From Sporomusaceae bacterium UBA1887 (GTDB lineage: Bacteria; Bacillota; Negativicutes; Sporomusales; DSM-15969), in contig DDHB01000045.1 of NCBI GenBank assembly GCA_002337925.1, positions 35,679-41,906 of the forward strand: 6,228 bases of DNA, in the 5' to 3' direction. The notes beneath the pieces are model-generated. The model was not told the origin of the DNA, made no database searches, and saw nothing but the letters and a program-made list of their open reading frames with translations. Within the stretch, counting starts at the first letter, position 1; every line of letters begins with the position of its first letter. Position numbers and translations under genes: made by a program. This document shows positions 1 to 5,326 of this stretch, piece by piece.

Positions 1-60
1 AGCAGTTCTCCTACTTGGACTACACTGATGGCTTTTCGCAAGTCTCGGAGGTATCGTTGA
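1..60 (+). other. Upstream edge, possible 3' tail of a preceding gene
   Basis: One frame is open from base 1 to a TGA at 58-60, which overlaps the yqeY ATG by one base. Its last residues read RKSRRYR, a basic tail. In related genomes rpsU (ribosomal protein S21) often precedes yqeY and also ends in a basic tail, but the residues before this one (SSSPTWTTL) do not look like S21. I therefore do not assign it. With only 19 codons visible it may simply be a leader with a chance open frame. The stretch also holds the yqeY ribosome binding site. Confidence 0.2.
47..52 (+). promoter_or_regulatory. Ribosome binding site of yqeY (decides the start)
   Basis: GGAGGT lies 7 bases before the ATG at 60. 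It supports that ATG over the in-frame TTG at 15, which has no Shine-Dalgarno sequence and would add a 15-residue extension unlike the family. Confidence 0.85.
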
Positions 61-512
61 TGTCTACCAAGGAACGTTTGACTGATGACATGAAACAGGC
101 CATGAAAGATAAAGAAGCTGGTAAACTTCGGCTTTCTGTGATTCGCATGGTCCGAGCAAGTATTAAAAATGTTGAGATTGACCGTAAAAGAGAGTTGGCC
201 GAAGATGAAGTTCTTGATGTTTTGGCAAAAGAACTGAAGTTACGCCGGGATGCTATGGTAGAATTCGAGAAGGCAAACCGTCTTGATCTAGTGGAAAATC
301 TAGAAAAAGAGGTTGCTGTTCTGATGGATTATCTGCCGCAGCAATTAACAGAAGAAGAAGTTCGAGCTTTTGTTACCGACGCAGTTCAACAAACACAGGC
401 TTCAAATGCTAAGGATATGGGCAAGGTGATGGCTGCCCTGATGCCAAAAGTAAAAGGACGTGCTGACGGTAAGCTGGTCAATACTATCGTTCGAGAAATG
501 CTCAATAATTAA
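60..512 (+). CDS. yqeY: GatB/YqeY domain-containing protein
   Basis: A 150-aa soluble, all-helical protein of the YqeY family, about the usual length (near 150 aa). The family shares the tail domain of GatB, the tRNA-binding subunit of the Glu-tRNA(Gln) amidotransferase. A role in tRNA-dependent amidation is therefore often proposed, but the stand-alone protein has no firmly established function. Visible family features are the N-terminal helix with LRLSVIRMVRASIKNVEID (residues 23-41), the YLPQQL turn (91-96) that links the two helical parts, and the C-terminal segment DMGKVMAALMPKVKGRADGK (119-138), which matches the conserved GatB-tail motif. The start is fixed by GGAGGT at 47-52. The gene ends in two terminators, so it is the last gene of its transcript. 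Its usual neighbour rpsU would lie off the left edge. Family assignment is near certain; molecular function is not known. Confidence 0.95.
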   Translation: MSTKERLTDDMKQAMKDKEAGKLRLSVIRMVRASIKNVEIDRKRELAEDEVLDVLAKELKLRRDAMVEFEKANRLDLVENLEKEVAVLMDYLPQQLTEEEVRAFVTDAVQQTQASNAKDMGKVMAALMPKVKGRADGKLVNTIVREMLNN

Positions 513-517
513 CGCGT

Positions 518-550
518 ACCGGTATCCGATGAGGATACCGGTTTTAATTT
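518..550 (+). terminator. Intrinsic terminator after yqeY
   Basis: A perfect 10-bp stem (ACCGGTATCC at 518-527, GGATACCGGT at 533-542) encloses the 5-base loop GATGA. A T-rich tail follows (TTTT at 542-545, then AATTTT). It begins 6 bases after the yqeY stop codon, as expected for the end of that transcript. Confidence 0.88.
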
Positions 551-561
551 TCCCTGATAAA

Positions 562-594
562 AAAATAAGCCAGGTATACACCTGGCTTATTTTC
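562..594 (+). terminator. Second terminator, bidirectional in form
   Basis: A perfect 14-bp stem (562-575 with 580-593) encloses the 4-base loop ATAC. The GC core is AAGCCAGGT paired with ACCTGGCTT. An A run starting at 559 precedes it and TTTT ends it, so it could stop transcription from either side. No minus-strand gene is visible that would need it, so here it most likely backs up the terminator at 518-550 and isolates the next operon. Confidence 0.82.
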
Positions 595-929
595 GTTCTC
601 GTTCATGAAGCATGGCTGCGAGAGTAGTTATAGTAATTACTGAAAGTAAAAAATAATTATTGCATAAAAAAATGGGTAGTTATGACGATATTTGCTCAAG
701 ATATTGCTATATGTGTATATGATTTTGCTGAAGATAGACAGTTGCAATGGTATGTGTTCAACATGAAATATTGTGATGTGCGTAAAGTGCTGAAAAGAAA
801 AACAAATCACTCACATGAACTAAATATGACAATAACATACATAAAACGACAAGTCAATAGTTTTATCTGGAAACAGGAATGGACGAGTTTGGTCGCGAAT
901 ATAGTAACCAAGAGCATTGGAGGTGAAAT
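595..929. other. AT-rich intergenic region without a confident gene
   Basis: About 335 bases lie between the double terminator and nfeD. The region should hold the promoter of the nfeD-floA operon, but no good -35/-10 pair stood out by eye. A TATGAT at 718-723 is the best isolated -10-like hexamer, and it lacks a partner at 16-18 bases. A sigma-W type TGAAAC/CGTA pair, as used by the B. subtilis counterpart, was also looked for and not found. The only plus-strand ORF of note is 682-933 (83 codons, ATG). Its ribosome binding site is poor, it is rich in ATA codons and rare residues, it resembles no protein I know, and its last codons are just the nfeD ribosome binding site. Its TGA overlaps the nfeD ATG (ATGA), the one point in its favour. 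Confidence 0.6.
919..925 (+). promoter_or_regulatory. Ribosome binding site of nfeD
   Basis: GGAGGTG stands 4 bases before the ATG at 930 (6 bases counted from GGAGG), a strong and well-placed Shine-Dalgarno sequence that fixes the start of the NfeD gene. Confidence 0.85.
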
Positions 930-2228
930 ATGAAATTGTTTAGACGCATTTTTTTGCTAGTTCTTTGCTTGGCAGTGTGGATTCCATTTTCTACAACTGC
1001 AGCTGAACAGCCAGCTTCATCAGTTGTTGCCGTTACGATAAAAGGTGAGATTGATGGAGGTCAATCGGCTCTTCTTCATCGTGCCTTTCAGGAAGCACAA
1101 AAAAATAATGCTCAGGCTATGCTGATAGAATTGGATACGTTTGGCGGGCTGGTCGATGCAGCAGTGCAAATGCGTGATTTAATTATTGATTCGCCGATAC
1201 CGACGATTTGCTATATCAAAAATAGAGCTTGGTCTGCAGGTGCCCTGATTGCCTTAGCGCATCAGAGTATTGCTATTGCACCTGGAGGTAGTATTGGAGC
1301 GGCAGAGCCGATACCGACTACAGAGAAGACCGTAGCAGCACTGAAAGCAGAGTTTGCGGCTACAGCTAATAAGACTGGGCGGAATCCACGAGTTGCAGAA
1401 GCAATGGTGGATAAGTCACTTGGATTACCGGGGTACGCCGAACCGGGCCAGATACTGGCATTGACAGACTATCAGGCTAAAGAGGTTGGGTTTGCTGATT
1501 TTGTTGCTGTTGACAGAGCGGCAGTACTGACTCAATATGGTTTTGCAGGCGCGACGGTAATTGAGTATCAACCGCAATGGACAGACCGGTTGGCTGGATG
1601 GTTGTCAAATCCTGCAATCAAATCAGGGCTCTTATCGCTTATCTTCCTTGCCGTATTGGCGGAAATTAAGACTGCTGGTACCGGTGTAGGAGCATTAGTT
1701 GCAATCGTGGCTGCTGTATTGTTCTTTGGCAGTCAGTGGTTGACGGGGGTGGCAGGCCTTTTGGAAATTTTGCTTTTTGCAGGCGGCTGCATTTTATTAG
1801 TAGTTGAACTCTATGTGCCGGGAGTGGGACTGTTTGGCATCGCAGGTCTAGCTAGTATTTTGGCAAGTTTCTTCCTAAGTCTGGGTGCAAATATGTCGGC
1901 CTTAACGACAATGACGGTCAGCTTGCTGATTGCCATTATTGCTTTTGCAGTACTGGCAAGATATTTACCCTCCAGTAAGCTATGGGCTAAGCTTGTTTTA
2001 AAGGATAGCGAAACTACGCAGGACGGTTTTACAAGTGCAGATGACTATAATGCTTATCTGGGCTGTGAAGGGATAACCATTACTCAATTAAGGCCTGCAG
2101 GGAGAATCGAAGTAAATAATATTCAGCTGGATGTTGTATCAGAAGGCCGGTTTCTTCCCAGCGGTATCAAAGTCAAAATCGTAAGTGTCAAAGGAAATCG
2201 AATCGTTGTTCATCCCATCGAGGAGTAG
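930..2228 (+). CDS. nfeD: Long NfeD-family membrane serine protease (YqeZ-like)
   Basis: A 432-aa membrane protein with the full NfeD layout. Residues 1-25 form a signal peptide (basic MKLFRR, hydrophobic core, TTAAEQ cleavage-like end). Residues 32-205 are a ClpP/crotonase-fold protease domain, with ELDTFGGLVDAA (67-78), the nucleophile motif WSAGALIALA (101-110, Ser102) and PGGSIGAAEPI (118-128). About four or five membrane helices follow (232-345), ending near ARYLP. The C-terminal OB-fold of NfeD spans about 377-430. Archaeal homologues use a Ser-Lys dyad to cleave hydrophobic peptides such as stomatin C-termini. The matching lysine here is not obvious; Lys139 is one candidate. NfeD proteins are nearly always encoded beside a stomatin/flotillin partner, and floA follows after 18 bases. 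A role in membrane-domain upkeep or protein quality control with FloA is inferred. Start set by GGAGGTG at 919-925. Confidence 0.93.
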   Translation: MKLFRRIFLLVLCLAVWIPFSTTAAEQPASSVVAVTIKGEIDGGQSALLHRAFQEAQKNNAQAMLIELDTFGGLVDAAVQMRDLIIDSPIPTICYIKNRAWSAGALIALAHQSIAIAPGGSIGAAEPIPTTEKTVAALKAEFAATANKTGRNPRVAEAMVDKSLGLPGYAEPGQILALTDYQAKEVGFADFVAVDRAAVLTQYGFAGATVIEYQPQWTDRLAGWLSNPAIKSGLLSLIFLAVLAEIKTAGTGVGALVAIVAAVLFFGSQWLTGVAGLLEILLFAGGCILLVVELYVPGVGLFGIAGLASILASFFLSLGANMSALTTMTVSLLIAIIAFAVLARYLPSSKLWAKLVLKDSETTQDGFTSADDYNAYLGCEGITITQLRPAGRIEVNNIQLDVVSEGRFLPSGIKVKIVSVKGNRIVVHPIEE

Positions 2229-2234
2229 ATATAA

Positions 2235-2239
2235 GGAGG
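2235..2239 (+). promoter_or_regulatory. Ribosome binding site of floA (decides the start)
   Basis: GGAGG lies 7 bases before the ATG at 2247 but only 1 base before the in-frame ATG at 2241. The second ATG is therefore the likely start, giving a protein beginning MSILLIPML. Confidence 0.8.
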
Positions 2240-2246
2240 AATGTTA

Positions 2247-3245
2247 ATGTCAATTTTGTTAATTCCTATGCTTGGTGTATTACTGTTTATTGTTGCTGCT
2301 GCTGTATTTCTTCATTTTGTACCGCTGGGCCTTTGGATTTCTGCCTTGGCGGCAGGTGTAAATGTAGGGATCTTTACTTTGGTTGGTATGCGCCTCAGAC
2401 GTGTTCCCCCGGCTCAAATCGTAATGCCTTTAATTAAAGCCAACAAAGCGGGATTAGATGTTAATGTAAACCAACTGGAAGCACATTATCTTGCGGGTGG
2501 GGATGTTGACCGGGTTGTAGATGCTCTGATTGCCGCTCATCGTGCTCAAATTCCGCTGCCTTTCGAACGGTCTGCTGCTATTGATCTGGCAGGGCGTAAT
2601 GTATTGGAAGCAGTTCAAATGAGCGTTAATCCCAAAGTGATTGAAACTCCCGTTGTTTCGGCAGTTGCTAAAAACGGGATTGAATTAAAAGTAAAAGCCC
2701 GGGTTACTGTTCGAGCTAACATTGATCGATTAGTAGGTGGTGCTGGTGAGCAAACAATCATTGCCCGGGTAGGGGAAGGCATTGTTACGACAGTAGGTTC
2801 GTCGACTGATCACAAAGACGTATTGGAAAATCCGGATCATATTTCCCGTACCGTATTATCAAAAGGATTAGATGCAGGAACCGCCTTCGAAATATTATCC
2901 ATTGATATTGCCGATGTCGATGTAGGCCGCAATATTGGTGCAGAACTAATGACAGACCAGGCAGAAGCAGAAAAACGCATTGCACAGGCCAGAGCGGAAG
3001 AGCGCAGGGCAATGGCTGTTGCAAAAGAGCAGGAAATGAAAGCCTTTACTCAGGAAATGCAGGCTAAAGTTGTTGAAGCTCAGGCAGAAGTGCCCCGGGC
3101 ATTAGCTGTGGCATTAAAAGAAGGGCATATGGGCGTTATGGATTATTATAATATGAATAACGTTCTAGCCGATACACAGATGAGAGAGACGATAGCGAAA
3201 ACAGGTCCCGGTAATACTTCGAGAATAGACGAGCAAAAAAAGTAG
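2247..3245 (+). CDS. floA: Flotillin-like protein FloA
   Basis: A 332-aa membrane-anchored SPFH-type scaffold, close to the usual FloA length (about 330 aa). In B. subtilis FloA (YqfA) organises functional membrane microdomains and affects membrane fluidity, signalling and cell-wall synthesis. Residues 4-24 and 27-50 are hydrophobic and form the membrane-inserted hairpin. The family core follows: RRVPPAQIV (51-59), the long stretch LIKANKAGLDVNVNQLEAHY (62-81), LAGGDVDRVVDALIAAHRA (82-100) and the SPFH-like beta segment IELKVKARVTVRANIDRLVG (145-164). The C-terminal part (about 235-285) is a charged, alanine- and glutamate-rich coiled coil, QAEAEKRIAQARAEERRAMA (238-257), typical of flotillin oligomerisation. 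The gene sits between nfeD and a small membrane-protein gene, apparently in one transcript. The in-frame ATG at 2241 is too close to the ribosome binding site, so 2247 is preferred. Identification is very secure. Confidence 0.96.
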   Translation: MSILLIPMLGVLLFIVAAAVFLHFVPLGLWISALAAGVNVGIFTLVGMRLRRVPPAQIVMPLIKANKAGLDVNVNQLEAHYLAGGDVDRVVDALIAAHRAQIPLPFERSAAIDLAGRNVLEAVQMSVNPKVIETPVVSAVAKNGIELKVKARVTVRANIDRLVGGAGEQTIIARVGEGIVTTVGSSTDHKDVLENPDHISRTVLSKGLDAGTAFEILSIDIADVDVGRNIGAELMTDQAEAEKRIAQARAEERRAMAVAKEQEMKAFTQEMQAKVVEAQAEVPRALAVALKEGHMGVMDYYNMNNVLADTQMRETIAKTGPGNTSRIDEQKK

Positions 3246-3255
3246 GTGACCTCTA

Positions 3256-3621
3256 GTGGAATTAAAGTATCTTGTATTAGTAATGATACTGCTTTATGTA
3301 CTGCCAGAGCTTTTCCGCCGGAAGCCGAAGAAATATGAGTATCCGACTATTCCGGAACCTGTACCTAACAAGACGCAGCAGAATGTATTGAAGGCTGAAC
3401 CTTTGCCGGCGGTAAAGAAGCAAAGTGCCAGTGCGCCAAAAATTTCTATGCCGCCGGAGGTACATATTCCTTCAGTCGCGACAGAGGCTTCCCCGTGGCA
3501 GGGCCAGCTCACGCCTGCTAACATTCAGGCCGGTTATATCTTTGCTGAGATTTTGCAGCCACCGAGGGCTTATCGGCCTTTTAGGCAAAGAGCATTTTTG
3601 CCGCCTAATCATAAAGAGTAA
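3256..3621 (+). CDS. Uncharacterised small membrane-anchored protein, third gene of nfeD-floA operon
   Basis: A 121-aa protein I cannot name. Translation starts at a GTG 10 bases after the floA stop, with AGGTGAC at 3244-3250 as ribosome binding site; this overlaps the floA stop codon, so coupling to floA is likely. Residues 4-19 form a single hydrophobic helix with no cleavage site. It is followed by a very basic stretch (RRKPKK, 21-26), which suggests an N-in or hairpin anchor with the rest cytoplasmic. Residues 28-80 are proline-rich, low-complexity and probably disordered. The C-terminus looks conserved in design: PWQGQLTPANIQAGYIFAEI (80-99), then LQPPRAYRPFRQR (100-112). This resembles a short binding motif or small helical domain on a flexible tether. 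The B. subtilis yqeZ-yqfA operon also has a small third gene, yqfB, but I see no clear homology. A role as a FloA/NfeD partner is inferred from position only. A terminator follows directly. Confidence 0.82.
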   Translation: MELKYLVLVMILLYVLPELFRRKPKKYEYPTIPEPVPNKTQQNVLKAEPLPAVKKQSASAPKISMPPEVHIPSVATEASPWQGQLTPANIQAGYIFAEILQPPRAYRPFRQRAFLPPNHKE

Positions 3622-3626
3622 GTTAG

Positions 3627-3659
3627 AAGGCCCTGTAAATACAGGGCCTTTCTTTTTTT
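3627..3659 (+). terminator. Intrinsic terminator of the nfeD-floA operon
   Basis: A perfect 10-bp GC-rich stem (AAGGCCCTGT at 3627-3636, ACAGGGCCTT at 3641-3650) has a 4-base AAAT loop and is followed by TCTTTTTTT. It starts 6 bases after the stop of the small third gene. It separates this operon from the tetR efflux operon. Confidence 0.93.
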
Positions 3660-3686
3660 GAATCGCTCATAGAAAATTCTGATAAA
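3658..3686 (+). promoter_or_regulatory. Candidate sigma-A promoter of the tetR efflux operon
   Basis: TTGAAT (3658-3663) and GATAAA (3681-3686) are separated by 17 bases; each matches 4 of 6 consensus positions. A weaker alternative is TTGTAG (3693-3698), a 17-base spacer and TACTGT (3716-3721) with an extended TGA just before it. The alternative would place the palindrome at 3724-3743 right at the start of transcription. Both were found by eye only. Confidence 0.3.
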
Positions 3687-3723
3687 AAATACTTGTAGAG
3701 ATGTGATGATTGTGATACTGTTT

Positions 3724-3743
3724 AATTAAACGATTGATTAATT
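3724..3743 (+). promoter_or_regulatory. Candidate TetR operator (imperfect palindrome)
   Basis: A 20-base inverted repeat with arms AATTAA at 3724-3729 and TTAATT at 3738-3743. Eight of its ten position pairs are complementary. It lies 14 bases before the tetR start and just ahead of its ribosome binding site. TetR-family repressors typically bind such palindromes in front of their own gene. The arms are purely AT, so chance in AT-rich DNA is possible. Confidence 0.4.
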
Positions 3744-3756
3744 CCGAGGTGTCTTT

Positions 3757-4350
3757 ATGAGTGAACAAGATAAAAGAGAAAGACTAATTGTAGCTGCAAC
3801 TCGACTTTTTGCACAGAAAGGGTATGCAGCAGTATCTATTCGGCTGCTTGCTCAAACTGCAAATGTAAACAGTGCGCTGGTTTCTTATTACTTTGGTGGT
3901 AAAGAGGGACTGTATAAAGAGGTATTACAAAGTCAATTTCACCAGGTTGTTGCGCGAATCGAGAATATAGATAAAACTTTGTCGCCAATTCAAAGGATGG
4001 AATGCTATGCATGGACAATGGCGCAAGTTCATCAGGATTTTCCTTATTTGCTGCGATTGGGGCATAGTGAAATGACGAATCCAACCAAATGCTTTGCAGA
4101 AATTATTCAACCTAATATTGCAAGGCTTTATCAATTTCTGCATCAAACAGTTGAAGAAGGGGTTGCGGCAGGGTGCTTCAGAGCAGACATTAATCCCGGC
4201 TATGCAGCAGTAGGGTTAGCTAGTATTCTTAATTTTTATTTTATTGCCCGTCCGGTTGCCAACAGTATCTTGGGGAGCTTGGAGAATCAAGATGGCGAAT
4301 ACGTACGCCAGGCTATTGAGCTATATCTTCATGGACTGGAAAGGAGGTAG
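3757..4350 (+). CDS. TetR/AcrR-family transcriptional repressor (CecR-like position)
   Basis: A 197-aa DNA-binding regulator. Residues 6-52 are the TetR_N domain: helix 1 RERLIVAATRLFAQKGYAAV (7-26), then the helix-turn-helix IRLLAQTANVNSALVSYYFG (28-47) and the usual KEGLYKEVL tail (49-57). Residues 65-195 form the all-helical ligand and dimerisation domain, with EMTNPTKCFAEIIQP (105-119) and VEEGVAAGCFRADINP (132-147), the latter common in repressors of this type. It probably senses a toxic small molecule and represses the operon it heads. Start supported by GAGGTG at 3746-3751. It is followed after 4 bases by an HlyD adaptor gene and then a YbhF-like ATPase. This matches the order of E. 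coli cecR-ybhG-ybhF, although the ligand domain is too divergent for me to call it CecR. The ligand cannot be deduced. Confidence 0.92.
   Translation: MSEQDKRERLIVAATRLFAQKGYAAVSIRLLAQTANVNSALVSYYFGGKEGLYKEVLQSQFHQVVARIENIDKTLSPIQRMECYAWTMAQVHQDFPYLLRLGHSEMTNPTKCFAEIIQPNIARLYQFLHQTVEEGVAAGCFRADINPGYAAVGLASILNFYFIARPVANSILGSLENQDGEYVRQAIELYLHGLERR
4341..4348 (+). promoter_or_regulatory. Ribosome binding site of the HlyD gene overlapping the tetR end
   Basis: AAGGAGGT forms the last codons of tetR and runs into its TAG stop (4348-4350), 6 bases before the ATG at 4355. It argues against the in-frame upstream ATG at 4244, inside tetR, and suggests coupled translation of the two genes. Confidence 0.85.
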
Positions 4351-4354
4351 GAAA

Positions 4355-5326
4355 ATGAATAGGAAGATGGTAATAGGCGGATTGTTATTTTTCCTTTTAG
4401 CATCGGCTACGGCTTACAAGCTATACAGCCGCGAGACAAATGCTATTACAGCTACCGGCACTATTGAGGTTACTCGTGTCGATGTTTCACCTAAAGTTGG
4501 CGGGCAGCTTGTAGAATTGCTTTTACAAGAAGGAGATGTGGTTCAACCGGGTCAAAAAGTTGCCCGTATTTCCCGGCCTGACTTGGAGGCTCAGCTGCTG
4601 CGAGATGAGGCGGCCTATAAAAGAGCGGAAATTCAATTGAATGATTTGCAAAAAGGAGCTCGCTCTCAAGAAAAAGAAGATGCACTTGCCGCCGTTTTGT
4701 CAGCGCAGGTTTTGTATAATAAGGCACAAAGCGACTATCAAAGATATGTTGAGCTTTTTGAAAAAGGGGCAATATCGACGCAAGCTTTAGAGACTACTAA
4801 GGCAAATCGGGATGTTGCTTATCACTCACTGGTCGCTGCGCAATCGCGTCAAGGGATCGTCGAAGAAGGAAATCGGATTGATGTCGTTGCAGCACAACGG
4901 CTTGAGGTAGAGCGGAGTAGAGCAATCGTTGTTGCTAGTCAAAGTGTGCTAAACGATACAACAGTTATTAGTCCCGGTATGGGGACCGTAGTAAGTAAAA
5001 ATGTTGAGGCCGGTGAGTATGTAAATGCAGGTGTGCCGATCATTACTATTGTGAGGCTGCCTGAATGCTGGGTGAAAATATATATTGCCTCAACGCAGCT
5101 GGGGAATATTCACTTAGGTCAAGAGGTTCGTGTCATGGTCGATTCTTTTCCTAACCGCGTCTTTAATGGAGTCATTAAAGAAATAAACCAGAACGCTGAA
5201 TTCACTCCGCGGCAAAGTATCACGCAGCGTGAACGTGCCAATATGGTTTTTGCGGTAAAGGTGCAATTAGATAACCAGGATGGTGTATTAAAAGCCGGTA
5301 TGCCAGCTGATGTGACGATACCATGA
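4355..5326 (+). CDS. HlyD/membrane-fusion adaptor of an ABC exporter (YbhG-like)
   Basis: A 323-aa periplasmic adaptor subunit, the part of a tripartite exporter that joins the inner-membrane pump to an outer-membrane channel. Residues 5-23 are an N-terminal membrane anchor; there is no lipobox cysteine. Residues 33-75 are the first half of the biotinyl-lipoyl-like domain (TGTIEVTRVDVSPKVGGQL, then EGDVVQPGQKVA at 59-70). Residues 76-195 form an alpha-helical hairpin rich in Ala, Gln, Glu and Arg, with LFEKGAISTQALE (134-146) at its turn region. The second lipoyl half is ISPGMGTVVSKNVEAGEYVN (205-224). A beta-barrel domain ends in the family signature FTPRQSITQRERANMVFAVK (283-302) and LKAGMPADVTIP (312-323). 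An upstream in-frame ATG at 4244 is rejected in favour of 4355. The gene overlaps the ATPase gene by ATGA. The adaptor implies an outer membrane, in keeping with a diderm Firmicute. Substrate unknown. Confidence 0.94.
   Translation: MNRKMVIGGLLFFLLASATAYKLYSRETNAITATGTIEVTRVDVSPKVGGQLVELLLQEGDVVQPGQKVARISRPDLEAQLLRDEAAYKRAEIQLNDLQKGARSQEKEDALAAVLSAQVLYNKAQSDYQRYVELFEKGAISTQALETTKANRDVAYHSLVAAQSRQGIVEEGNRIDVVAAQRLEVERSRAIVVASQSVLNDTTVISPGMGTVVSKNVEAGEYVNAGVPIITIVRLPECWVKIYIASTQLGNIHLGQEVRVMVDSFPNRVFNGVIKEINQNAEFTPRQSITQRERANMVFAVKVQLDNQDGVLKAGMPADVTIP

Noticed and set aside
15..59. In-frame TTG giving a 15-residue N-terminal extension of YqeY
   Set aside because: There is no ribosome binding site before 15, while GGAGGT is ideally placed for the ATG at 60, and the resulting 150 aa matches the family length.
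595..660. Short inverted repeats after the terminators (CTCG/CGAG near 598-622, GTAATTAC near 633-640)
   Set aside because: Stems of 4 bases or self-palindromes of 8 are expected by chance in AT-rich DNA; no further support as an operator or RNA structure.
2241..2246. ATG at 2241 as the floA start
   Set aside because: Only one base separates it from GGAGG; the ATG two codons later has a 7-base spacing.
2785..3024. Minus-strand ORF within floA (79 codons)
   Set aside because: It is fully contained in a conserved plus-strand gene and its product resembles nothing; an ordinary antisense shadow. The other minus-strand ORFs inside coding regions were dismissed on the same grounds.
3425..3661. 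78-codon ORF overlapping the small membrane-protein gene in another frame
   Set aside because: It runs through the terminator hairpin, has no good ribosome binding site, and lies almost entirely in the shadow of the better-supported gene at 3256-3621.
4244..4354. A 37-residue N-terminal extension of the HlyD protein reading inside tetR
   Set aside because: It would overlap tetR by more than 100 bases, encodes no signal or family sequence, and the strong AAGGAGGT sits just before the ATG at 4355.
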